DNA from: a virus
Length of the DNA stretch: 41,240 bases
Direction: 5' to 3' (one strand)
IMG/VR virus record: IMGVR_UViG_3300046093_000147
Coordinates: 1 to 41,240 of that record
This document shows, piece by piece, positions 8,373 through 14,391 of this stretch. A program made the position numbers and the translations under genes. Numbering within the stretch: position 1 is the first letter of the stretch; each line of letters begins with the position of its first letter. The notes under the pieces are model-generated. The model did no database searches. It was not told the DNA's origin and saw only the letters and a program-made list of their open reading frames with translations.

Positions 8373-8684
8373 CTAAGCCGCGAGACGAGCGCCGCCCAGC
8401 GCAGCAGCACCGCCGAGGACACTGCTGCCGCCAGCACCGGCATAGGTGGTTTTGTCGAAACCGAAGCGACGCTTGTTCAGCCGCTTCTGTTCCTGCCCAG
8501 CATCATCGACTTCCTTGCTGGCCAGAGTTGGCGGTGGCGGGGGCGGGATGACGAGGGGGTCAACCTCTGCCACTTCTGACTTCTGGGCCTTCATAAGCGC
8601 CATTTGCGCCTCAAAGTTCTTCTGCGCTTGGGCTCTCGCGAGTCCCTGCTCTTTCACGGCTGCGGAATTGTCGGGCGACTTCAT
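8373..8684 (-). CDS. Small protein upstream of portal
   Basis: I take the start at 8684 (MKSPDNSAAVKEQGLARAQAQ), giving 103 residues. The longer reading from 8741 has an atypical N-terminus and would lie deeper inside the upstream gene. The order is a helical N-terminus, a proline run (VIPPPPPPT, about residues 44-53), then a basic segment (QEQKRLNKRRFGFDKTTYAGAGG) and a Gly/Ala tail. Small proteins with this proline stretch and a K/R-T-x-x-xG-x-x-G segment are common before portal genes in podoviruses; their role in the head is unclear. It overlaps the gene upstream by 74 bp. Confidence 0.7.
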   Translation of the reverse strand: MKSPDNSAAVKEQGLARAQAQKNFEAQMALMKAQKSEVAEVDPLVIPPPPPPTLASKEVDDAGQEQKRLNKRRFGFDKTTYAGAGGSSVLGGAAALGGARLAA

Positions 8685-9015
8685 ATCGTAAAATCTTCTC
8701 GGTCTTGACCCAACGAGGCAAACCACACCTCGCAAAAGCAAGCCACTTTTTTCGGCTCGGGAGGAACTTCATCACCTCGGCTAGATCGCCTGCCACCATC
8801 CAAATGAACCACGCATCGCCGCCCGCGTCACTCTGCCGAATGTCGGCCAGCCGCGCGTTGTCATCGCGCCAACTCGAATCAATGGGCCTCGCCATGCCGA
8901 AGCCGGTAGGCGTAGAGACGACATAGCCATGCTGGAGATGCAGCGACAAGTCATCGAGGAAGTCCCCATGGCCAGCGGCTTGGTAGGCAGCATAGGCCAG
9001 CGCGTAGGCGTTCAC
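8611..9015 (-). CDS. Hypothetical protein between TerL and portal
   Basis: This 134-residue protein begins MNAYALAYAAYQAAGHGDFL. It has the segments GYVVSTPTGFGMARPI (residues 30-46) and DAWFIWMVAGDLAEVMKFLP, then RKKWLAFARCGLPRWVKTEKILRYE. Proteins with a WxxFxR...H/KTEKLxRY ending are frequent beside terminase genes of podoviruses, but no function is established to my knowledge. The start overlaps the TerL stop as ATGA, so it is translated with TerL. The last 24 residues overlap the next gene. Confidence 0.75.
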   Translation of the reverse strand: MNAYALAYAAYQAAGHGDFLDDLSLHLQHGYVVSTPTGFGMARPIDSSWRDDNARLADIRQSDAGGDAWFIWMVAGDLAEVMKFLPSRKKWLAFARCGLPRWVKTEKILRYEVARQFRSRERAGTRESPSAEEL

Positions 9016-10343
9016 CAGCCGCCTCCCGCGACTACCGCCTGCCCCATCGGCCTCGCTGCCGCGCGCGAGCCGACGATCCCAGGAATCAAGCCCAGCTTCT
9101 CCGCTTCGCCCATGGTCCGCACCGCATCAGCCACATGGCTGGCCCAGTTGTGCAGAGGCGTGTTGCGAACGACGCCACTCGATGAATCAGGGGCCGACTC
9201 GTAGGCCTTCAATCCCTTCACCCCGATCTCGCAGGCCGGTGTTGAGAACTCGAACGAGTCGAAGATGGACTGCACCGCGTTGATTCCCAACCACACGTCA
9301 GCAATGGGCGGGACGACGTGGATGTTTGCCAACCCAGCCGCCCGCGCATCGCTGGCGAAGGTTGCCCCAGTACGCGCCGTCTGGTTGGCGTCGTGGGGCA
9401 GGTAGTGGTTGCCGAAGGCGTAGCCCTTCGCCTTCATCCACGCGACACGCTCGTTCAGCGTGAGGTTCAGGCCATAGTCGCAATCCACCCAGCGCCAGCG
9501 CCCGAACGGTAGGCGTTGACCATACCACACCACCGTGTTACGCGGCCCTCCCAAGTCCCAGAAGGTATGCACAGGCGTATTGCCATCGACGGGGAAGTTG
9601 CCAATGCGGCCTTGCGCCATGGCTTTGCTCATCTCGGTGCCGTAGATCGCGCCTTCGTTCGTGGCTGAGAAGTCGCAGTAGAACTCCTGTCGAATCATCG
9701 ACTCAGACATTCCCGAGCGCCGCTCTTCTTCAATGTCTGCCGCTGTGATAGCGTGGGTATCATCGCACGACAAGACCTGCGTAAACCACAGCGGGTTGTC
9801 TCGGTTCACCTTGAGCAGATCGAACAGATGATTTTCGCCGCGCGGAGTGCCATTAAACCACGCAAAGCCGCCATTCTCAGCAAGGATGGGGCGGGTCAAA
9901 TCCCACGCCAGCGGGTTCTGTTTTTGGTACTCAGAGAAGACTACGCCGAAGTAATTTCCGCCGACCACATCGAGGTTGTCAGTGCCGAGGATTTGGATGG
10001 TGGAGCCGTTGACAAGCTCAATCATCATGTTCGTTTCGTTCGGGGTCTTGGCTAGAATCTCCTTGGGGATGTGGTCGATGACACGCATTCCGGCTTTCAC
10101 ATCGACGTTTTTCCACAGCGCTTTCCGGCCAAGTGTAGCCGTGGGGAAATAATAGGCCAGGTTGCAGGGCTGTTCCAATGCCCTGCAAATCAGCTTATTG
10201 AAGCAGAGCTTATCTTTCCCCGCGCGGCGATGGTAAACCATCATGCACCGCTTGTGCGTGTCCATGGCTCGCCACATCGGCAGTTGATATGGCCTTGGCT
10301 TGAACCGATGCGGAAGATCAATGGTCTGTGTGTTGGGCACCAT
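9012..10343 (-). CDS. terL: Terminase large subunit
   Basis: I use the ATG at 10343 (443 residues, MVPNTQTIDLPHRFKPRPYQ); an upstream TTG is in frame but unlikely. The ATPase domain has a Walker A-like HRRAGKDK (38-45), a Walker B-like VVFSEY (134-139, with the catalytic Glu at 138) and a coupling motif region WFNGTPRG (162-169). The nuclease domain has FWDLGG (Asp263), VDCDYG (287-291) and LPHDAN (Asp318), consistent with the RNase H-like two-metal site. It pumps DNA into the procapsid through the portal and cuts the concatemer. It is preceded by a non-coding region with hairpins and a repeated 21-bp element, and is coupled to the next gene. Confidence 0.95.
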   Translation of the reverse strand: MVPNTQTIDLPHRFKPRPYQLPMWRAMDTHKRCMMVYHRRAGKDKLCFNKLICRALEQPCNLAYYFPTATLGRKALWKNVDVKAGMRVIDHIPKEILAKTPNETNMMIELVNGSTIQILGTDNLDVVGGNYFGVVFSEYQKQNPLAWDLTRPILAENGGFAWFNGTPRGENHLFDLLKVNRDNPLWFTQVLSCDDTHAITAADIEEERRSGMSESMIRQEFYCDFSATNEGAIYGTEMSKAMAQGRIGNFPVDGNTPVHTFWDLGGPRNTVVWYGQRLPFGRWRWVDCDYGLNLTLNERVAWMKAKGYAFGNHYLPHDANQTARTGATFASDARAAGLANIHVVPPIADVWLGINAVQSIFDSFEFSTPACEIGVKGLKAYESAPDSSSGVVRNTPLHNWASHVADAVRTMGEAEKLGLIPGIVGSRAAARPMGQAVVAGGGW

Positions 10344-10569
10344 CAACCAAGTTGACCACTTCGCCGAAAATCAAGGCTATGCGTACAGCGCATAGCAAGC
10401 GCCTCAGTTATGCCGAAAAAGCATAAGACATGACGGGATGAGGTTCACACGATCCGAGCACAGAGTCAGCCTGGGCACCACCAGCCAGCATCATCACCCC
10501 TCCCTCGCCTGCCGCCAAAAGCGACGCCGGAGCTTCCGAGTCGCGGCATCGTGGCTACTGCAAAGGCAA
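10344..10569. other. Non-coding region before terL with two hairpins
   Basis: About 225 bp without a convincing gene. It contains GCTATGCG/CGCATAGC (10376-10383 and 10389-10396, loop 5) and TTATGC/GCATAA (10408-10413 and 10421-10426, loop 7), followed on the minus strand by the 21-bp element. On the minus strand the first hairpin is followed by CTTGATTTT, so it could end transcription weakly. The location between terminase genes also makes it a candidate packaging site (pac or cos). A 27-codon ORF near 10530 is too short and poor in coding signal to report. Confidence 0.5.
10354..10374 (-). promoter_or_regulatory. 21-bp repeated element, copy A, before terL
   Basis: The element reads GACCACTTCGCCGAAA then ATCAA on the plus strand. 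It recurs at 28230-28250 with a single change (A to G at base 17). This copy ends 10 nt before the terL ATG. Both copies lie in front of minus-strand late genes and nowhere else that I could see. It does not have the spacing of a host sigma-70 promoter. A phage-specific late promoter, a regulator binding site or a translation-level element are all possible. Confidence 0.6.
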
Positions 10570-11169
10570 TCAGCAGGCCCTCGCCCCACCGCTCGGACTG
10601 CCAGCGGCAGTAACCGCCCCTCGTTCCAACGGGGAGGCCGGGAGGGGACCACGGCAGCGCGCAGCGGAATAGATCGCGCGAAGGTCGGCTTGCGCCTCAG
10701 GCCACAGGTCAGCCCAAGCGGTGCCCTGTATTGCCCCGCTCCACGCCAGCGAGTCCTTCACTTCATCCCACCATTGTTCGCACCGTGGGGCGGCATTGGG
10801 GCGCAACTTTCGGCCAGTGAATTTCTCCAGAGCCTCGATTGCCTTAACTCCAAATCCGCGAGGCTTGCCGGGAAAGATTTGCTTCGACAGGATCGCATCA
10901 CATGCCTGCTCAATGGTGGTTATCTCAGCACGCAGAAGAGCGTTCCGCGCAATCGCGGGCAAGCTCGCCAGCTCAATATCGCTGGGCTTCGCATCGGTCA
11001 CATAACCCGCACTGCGCAGCAGCTCAATCCCCTTAGCCCCAATGCCTCGGATGCCCAGCAATTGCTCCTCGGGTATCTTGCCAGTCGTTTCAAAGTCTTC
11101 TCTCTGCGCTTGGCTGCACGTCAGCTTTGTGAGCAGCAAAAAAGCTCTCTTTTTTATGTCTTCGTTCAT
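10570..11169 (-). CDS. Helix-hairpin-helix protein resembling RNA polymerase alpha C-terminal domain
   Basis: This 199-residue protein lies between TerS and TerL. Residues 39-56 (GIRGIGAKGIELLRSAGY) form one helix-hairpin-helix. Residues 66-120 (ELASLPAIARNALLRAEITT ... GFGVKAIEALEKFTGRKL) follow the alpha-CTD pattern NxLxxAxI-x-x-I...GxGxKxLxEI. Aligned by eye, Asn76 matches E. coli alpha Asn268, but the Arg265 position is Ile73, so UP-element binding in the standard way is not certain. The C-terminal 75 residues have no recognised domain and end in low-complexity sequence. The start overlaps the TerS stop as ATGA. It may be a DNA-binding packaging factor or a late transcription modulator; no function is established from sequence alone. 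Confidence 0.75.
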   Translation of the reverse strand: MNEDIKKRAFLLLTKLTCSQAQREDFETTGKIPEEQLLGIRGIGAKGIELLRSAGYVTDAKPSDIELASLPAIARNALLRAEITTIEQACDAILSKQIFPGKPRGFGVKAIEALEKFTGRKLRPNAAPRCEQWWDEVKDSLAWSGAIQGTAWADLWPEAQADLRAIYSAARCRGPLPASPLERGAVTAAGSPSGGARAC

Positions 11170-11528
11170 AGCTTCATAATACGCACCTCCAGAACCGCCT
11201 CAACCTTTTCCGGCTTGTCCCAGCCTTCCATCTTCGCCGCCTGGGCAACAGCCGAAACCCTCGCGCCTCCAGAGTCACCATGCTTCGCCACATGGCACAG
11301 AACCTCCAGCGCCTCGCGTCGGCTCAAAATCGTGCCCTGGGCCGACTGTTCCTTGATCCATTCAACACGCGCTGAAATGTCCTTCTTTTGTCCGAGCGCC
11401 GAAGCATGGCGACGATTCCCCTCCATGCCGACCTCGGCAAAGGCGTCAACCAACTTGAGGCCGCTGGCGACGAGCTGAGCAAAGCGCTCATGCCGAGCAT
11501 TCTTCAAAGGCTTCGATGGATCAATCAT
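11166..11528 (-). CDS. terS: Terminase small subunit-like protein
   Basis: This 120-residue protein has an N-terminal segment (KNARHERFAQLVASGLKLVDAFAEVGM, residues 8-34) with the homeodomain-like helix-turn-helix pattern of phage small terminases, which typically reads 'RQ/HxxFxxxYAxGxxxxxAAxxAGY'. A helical oligomerisation region follows (DISARVEWIKEQSAQG ... REALEVLCHVAKHG). The small terminase binds the viral packaging site and regulates TerL. TerL follows after one intervening gene instead of directly. The start overlaps the preceding gene by 8 bp. Confidence 0.8.
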   Translation of the reverse strand: MIDPSKPLKNARHERFAQLVASGLKLVDAFAEVGMEGNRRHASALGQKKDISARVEWIKEQSAQGTILSRREALEVLCHVAKHGDSGGARVSAVAQAAKMEGWDKPEKVEAVLEVRIMKL

Positions 11529-11859
11529 AAATCACTTTCTTCACCGCCAGCCGTTTCCGCAAACCCTTTAGCAGCCAGTCCCAGCCACCAAAGCGCCGCA
11601 CCAGATCGGAGCCCGCGAGCTTGGCCACAACACCGATGTTGTTGGCGCGATCACCCTGAGTCACCACCCAGCCACGCAGCGCCCCGTCTGCTGCATACCA
11701 GCGCAGTGTGCCGAGGTATTGCCCAGCGGGGACACGGCGCGGTGCAGTCTCAACGCCGCGCTTCATGCGCAGCCGAGCCTTTGCGGCGTGCGCCCTTGCC
11801 GATGATTCTGGCGTCCACGCGCCATGCGTGCGCGGCCTGCCTCTGCGCCTATTTCTCAT
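11521..11859 (-). CDS. Small basic protein upstream of TerS
   Basis: This 112-residue protein begins MRNRRRGRPRTHGAWTPESS. The first 40 residues are very Arg-rich and include a GRPRTHG AT-hook-like sequence. The second half (QYLGTLRWYAADGALRGWVVTQGDRANNIGVVAKLAGSDLVRRFGGWDWLLKGLRKRL) looks globular. I do not recognise the family. Its basic head suggests DNA binding, and its position between the methyltransferase and TerS suggests a packaging or DNA-metabolism accessory. It overlaps both neighbours by a few bases. Confidence 0.7.
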   Translation of the reverse strand: MRNRRRGRPRTHGAWTPESSARAHAAKARLRMKRGVETAPRRVPAGQYLGTLRWYAADGALRGWVVTQGDRANNIGVVAKLAGSDLVRRFGGWDWLLKGLRKRLAVKKVIYD

Positions 11860-12625
11860 GCGGTTGCGCTATTGCGTTGTTCTCTGCATGAAGCGGCAGC
11901 ACATCTTGAGCGAGACGAAGGGCGGCTATCTCGCAATAGCGCTCCTCCCGTTCGATCATCACGCAGCGCTTGCCCAAGTTCTTTGCGGCGTGGCCTGTGG
12001 TGCCACTTCCGGCCCACGGGTCGAGTATCGTTCCCACGTCGCCCGCGTGCTGGATTGCCCATTGGATGACTTCCAGCGGCTTTTGCGTCGGGTGGTGGCG
12101 TTCCTCGCCTCCTTTGCGCAGCATTCCGTTCCACATGTGTCGTCTGAGGCGCACGGGCTTTGGCAGATTCGTCCATGCCATTTCAGCGTCGGCAAACTCG
12201 CCGTTCACTTCCTTATCCCACAGCAGCCAGCACTTTGCAGGAGGTAGCGCGTAGTAGTTGCCACCGAAGATGATTTGTTTTTCACAGATTGAACGAGCCA
12301 AGTGCATCACCCATTCAGCCACCGTTTCAGAGTCCCAGTCAGTATTGGCGTAATGCCGCTTTGCTGCGAGCGCCTTGCCTCGCTGTTCTCCCCCTTTTTT
12401 GTGCATCGCCTTGTCCATGCCGATGCCATACGGAGGATCAGCCATGAGCAGGTCGAAGTTGCCCAGCAACGGCATGATTTGGCGACAGTCGCCGAGGTAG
12501 ATCGTGATGCCACCAGCGTCGTAATAGGGCGCTGGCAACAGAGAACAAGCAGCAGCACCCAACGGAAGGGGGCTTGGTGCAGTGTCTAGCGTTTCGTGGC
12601 TTGGTTGTTTTGTCTCTTCGTTCAT
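11849..12625 (-). CDS. DNA methyltransferase, beta-class (N6-adenine or N4-cytosine)
   Basis: This 258-residue protein has the catalytic motif IV DPPYGIG (63-69) ahead of the SAM-binding motif I DPWAGSGTT (202-210), the order of the beta class. HHPTQKPLEV (177-186) is the usual sequence before motif I. The enzyme transfers a methyl group from SAM to an amino group of adenine (N6) or cytosine (N4); DPPY favours adenine but does not settle it. No restriction partner is nearby, so it is a solitary methyltransferase, probably for protection from host restriction or for marking phage DNA. The first 35 residues are low in complexity and the true start may be later. Confidence 0.88.
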   Translation of the reverse strand: MNEETKQPSHETLDTAPSPLPLGAAACSLLPAPYYDAGGITIYLGDCRQIMPLLGNFDLLMADPPYGIGMDKAMHKKGGEQRGKALAAKRHYANTDWDSETVAEWVMHLARSICEKQIIFGGNYYALPPAKCWLLWDKEVNGEFADAEMAWTNLPKPVRLRRHMWNGMLRKGGEERHHPTQKPLEVIQWAIQHAGDVGTILDPWAGSGTTGHAAKNLGKRCVMIEREERYCEIAALRLAQDVLPLHAENNAIAQPHEK

Positions 12626-12626
12626 A

Positions 12627-12863
12627 TCATTCCTCCCCCTTCCGTTGGTGTGCTAAATCGTTCCCCTTCCTCTCGGAGTCTGTCGTGTCTTCGTAGCCGC
12701 TCGCGGCGTCCAGGTGCTTGAAGCACCATTCAGCGAGCGGCATTCCTTTGGCCGCGCGGACGTAAGCGGCTTTGCGCTTCATCTGCACCCTGAGTTGTAT
12801 CTGTGACGTTGCCGCCGTCCCTTTCGGGAGCGGCGGCCTTCCGCGTGTTGGTTCTTGGTTCAT
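12627..12863 (-). CDS. Arc-like small DNA-binding protein (predicted)
   Basis: The start at 12863 is chosen (MNQEPTRGRPPLPKGTAATS, 78 residues). It overlaps the upstream stop as ATGA and has AAGGA 8 nt before it. The segment IQLRVQMKRKAAYVRAAKGMPLAEWCFKHLDAASGY (residues about 23-58) has the beta-strand plus two-helix arrangement of ribbon-helix-helix repressors, and resembles phage proteins with 'xRVTPERKAAYVRAA..LTxWxxxxLDxAA'. The basic GRPPLPKG tract precedes it. It may control the genes around it. Confidence 0.7.
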   Translation of the reverse strand: MNQEPTRGRPPLPKGTAATSQIQLRVQMKRKAAYVRAAKGMPLAEWCFKHLDAASGYEDTTDSERKGNDLAHQRKGEE

Positions 12864-13165
12864 GCTGCCCATCCTTTTGAGTTCCATTCGAGTTCGATAT
12901 TGCCCTGCACAAGAGCCTTTACTTTCTCCATCGTGGCATCGTCGTAGCTGGTGCTTTCTGCGGCTTGATCTACTGCAAGGCCGCAGGCTTTGATCGGGCG
13001 CTTGGTGACGATGAAGAGGGGGCAGTCTAAGGCTTTCAGGCTGAACTTGAGCACCTTGGATTTCGAGAAGCGGACAACGACGCTTTCAGCGTCTTTCCGA
13101 ACTACTTGGCCCTTCCATTGGCAGAGGAAACCGACTGAGTTGACGTAGAAGATGGTGGAGTTCAT
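12860..13165 (-). CDS. Hypothetical protein, first gene behind the promoter at 13215
   Basis: I choose the ATG at 13165 (MNSTIFYVNSVGFLCQWKGQ, 101 residues). The longer reading from 13216 would begin inside the -10 box of the promoter. The protein has an N-terminal half of beta character (VGFLCQWKGQVVRKDAESVVVRFSKSKVLKFSLKALDCPLFIVTKRP) and a helical end (MEKVKALVQGNIELEWNSKGWAA). I do not recognise a family. It starts the transcription unit that leads through the methyltransferase to the terminase genes. Confidence 0.7.
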   Translation of the reverse strand: MNSTIFYVNSVGFLCQWKGQVVRKDAESVVVRFSKSKVLKFSLKALDCPLFIVTKRPIKACGLAVDQAAESTSYDDATMEKVKALVQGNIELEWNSKGWAA

Positions 13166-13214
13166 GGCTTGTATTCTTTGCTGAGATTCACGGTGCCGCC
13201 GTGTCGGTATGGGC

Positions 13215-13242
13215 ATATTACATGCACCCTATTTAATGTCAA
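13215..13242 (-). promoter_or_regulatory. Sigma-70-like promoter, leftward
   Basis: On the minus strand a perfect -35 TTGACA (13237-13242) is separated by 16 nt from a -10 TAATAT (13215-13220). Transcription would start near 13208, about 43 nt before the ATG at 13165. The flanking DNA is markedly AT-rich compared with the neighbouring genes. The 106 bp behind it to 13348 contain a GC-rich hairpin (13276-13292, CGGGCG/CGCCCG) that lies after the Xre gene, and no gene. Confidence 0.65.
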
Positions 13243-13348
13243 TACACAAATTGAAGATTCTTTGGTTTGCATCGTCGGGCGGCTGTCGCCCGTGGCGGAG
13301 ATCGTCAGGGGAACCATCGGCTGCTGCCAACGGCTCGAATGGCGTCTG

Positions 13349-13585
13349 TCATGTATGCGGGGCCGCTGTGCTCGCCGTCGGCAGAGCTTCGGCGTTCGGC
13401 CCCTTGCGGCGCTTTGGGGTAGTTCGGAGCGCCAGAAGCTCCAATGCCATCGCCACCTCTCGCGTGATGGTGCCGCCCGCTTCGCGTTCGTTGATCGCCT
13501 TGCGGCTCACGTCCAACGCATCGGCAAGAGCGGCCTGGGTCATCCCCAGCCGCTCCCGCGCGGCTTTGTATTCGGTGGAGGTCAT
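13349..13585 (-). CDS. Xre/Cro-type transcriptional regulator
   Basis: The start at 13585 is taken (MTSTEYKAARERLGMTQAAL, 78 residues) because it overlaps the upstream stop as ATGA. Residues 1-55 contain a classical helix-turn-helix: RLGMTQAALADALDVSRKAINEREAGG, with the TQAALAxxLxVSRxxIxxxExG pattern of the Xre family. It lacks a peptidase or dimerisation domain, so it is Cro-like in size. The palindrome at 13827-13841 in the promoter upstream is a reasonable autoregulatory operator. A GC palindrome (13588-13601) lies just before the start codon. Confidence 0.85.
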   Translation of the reverse strand: MTSTEYKAARERLGMTQAALADALDVSRKAINEREAGGTITREVAMALELLALRTTPKRRKGPNAEALPTASTAAPHT

Positions 13586-13815
13586 GGCAGCGCGCGCGCT
13601 GGTCCGGCGATGGAGAGCTTGACCCACATGAGGGACAGCCCGCGAACCACGGCCAGCCGGTGACGGCGTGACCGCGCGCGCGCGGAGGGAGGGGACGCCA
13701 GCTCGTCGATACGAGACAGGCGGGCTTCTTTATCCCAGCGGTCGTGACGACTGGGGGACTTGTTGATTTCGACTGGCCATCCTGGCATTGAGCGGTTGAT
13801 GTGTTTTGCTTTCAT
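13582..13815 (-). CDS. Small basic ORF preceding the Xre regulator
   Basis: This 77-residue reading begins MKAKHINRSMPGWPVEINKS and has an Arg-rich middle (SARARSRRHRLAVVRG). I do not recognise it. Support comes from context: the ATG lies 8 nt after the -10 hexamer of a good promoter (13824-13851), so the mRNA would be almost leaderless, and the stop overlaps the Xre start as ATGA. It may be a short regulatory peptide or only the upstream part of a leader. Two GC palindromes occur in its sequence (13588-13601 and 13672-13685). Confidence 0.45.
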   Translation of the reverse strand: MKAKHINRSMPGWPVEINKSPSRHDRWDKEARLSRIDELASPPSARARSRRHRLAVVRGLSLMWVKLSIAGPARALP

Positions 13816-13823
13816 GGTTCGGA

Positions 13824-13851
13824 ATAGTAACCCAAGGTTACGCGGGGTCAA
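13824..13851 (-). promoter_or_regulatory. Promoter with overlapping palindromic operator for the Xre unit
   Basis: The minus strand has -35 TTGACC (13846-13851), a 16-nt spacer and -10 TACTAT (13824-13829). The spacer contains the palindrome GTAACC-CAA-GGTTAC (13827-13841), which overlaps the -10 box. Two further half-site-like GTAACTTT copies lie upstream at about 13861-13878. A repressor bound to the palindrome would block polymerase, which fits autorepression by the Xre protein encoded downstream. The geometry is the same as for the promoter at 28613-28640. Confidence 0.65.
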
Positions 13852-14057
13852 ACGCTAAATGTAACTTTTCGTAACTTTCTTTTCGGGGGCTTTAGACCAA
13901 CGTCAGAGAACCAGCGGGATGCAGGCAACGGCTCGGAGGCTATCTGTCGTAGAATCAACGTCACCCGGCCACACGAAGAGGTGTAACAAGGCATCGCAGC
14001 CAATGACTGCCCGTCGGGAGTCGGTGGCGAGGTCGGAGTCGTAGGGCGGGCAGTCAT
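13848..14057 (-). CDS. Short ORF of uncertain coding status
   Basis: This 69-residue reading begins MTARPTTPTSPPTPDGQSLA and ends KPPKRKLRKVTFSV. Its ATG overlaps the stop of the gene at 14054 as ATGA, the usual coupling in this phage. Composition is odd (Pro/Thr/Ser-rich) and another frame on the same strand (13903-14100) is also open, so this may be non-coding DNA that follows the 14054 gene. Its end overlaps the -35 box of the Xre promoter. Confidence 0.35.
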   Translation of the reverse strand: MTARPTTPTSPPTPDGQSLAAMPCYTSSCGRVTLILRQIASEPLPASRWFSDVGLKPPKRKLRKVTFSV

Positions 14058-14386
14058 GGCTGGATTTTATCGTTCGGCTCTCTCCATTCAATGATTTCAC
14101 ATTCCAGCGGCTTTACTCCAAGTTCACCGTATTCAGTCAGCAGTGACATGGCTCCGTGCTGGTTACATTTCACCAGCACCTCATCATTAATTCTCACCCA
14201 GAGGCGCGGGCCTTTTGGCATGATGCCCCACATATCAGGGCCAAGGTCTTTTGCCATTCGGACCTTGGTTGGGATGCGTCCCCGATACGATGCAGGCCAA
14301 TGTTCCGACATGCGATCAAAGCCGAACAAGGGCACTGGAGAGGAACCGCCCTGGGCGGGTGTAGTGGTGTCAGGTGAGTCAGGCAT
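14054..14386 (-). CDS. Hypothetical early protein
   Basis: This 110-residue protein begins MPDSPDTTTPAQGGSSPVPL. The middle and end (FGFDRMSEHWPASYRGRIPTKVRMAKDLGPDMWGIMPKGPRLWVRINDEVLVKCNQHGAMSLLTEYGELGVKPLECEIIEW) look like a small beta-rich globular domain. I do not recognise a family. It follows 14392 by 5 bp without a Shine-Dalgarno site and may be translated by coupling. Confidence 0.7.
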   Translation of the reverse strand: MPDSPDTTTPAQGGSSPVPLFGFDRMSEHWPASYRGRIPTKVRMAKDLGPDMWGIMPKGPRLWVRINDEVLVKCNQHGAMSLLTEYGELGVKPLECEIIEWREPNDKIQP

Positions 14387-14391
14387 GGTCG

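Noticed and set aside
10438-11478. Long plus-strand ORF of 346 codons opposite the TerS and alpha-CTD-like genes.
   Set aside because: Its composition is that of an antisense shadow (Ser, Arg, Leu, Gln without domain patterns), and the minus-strand genes on the same DNA have recognisable domains and ATGA coupling.
13903-14100. Alternative minus-strand ORF of 65 codons overlapping the uncertain gene at 13848-14057.
   Set aside because: It begins inside the preceding gene without a ribosome site or stop-start overlap; the other frame has ATGA coupling. Neither is convincing.
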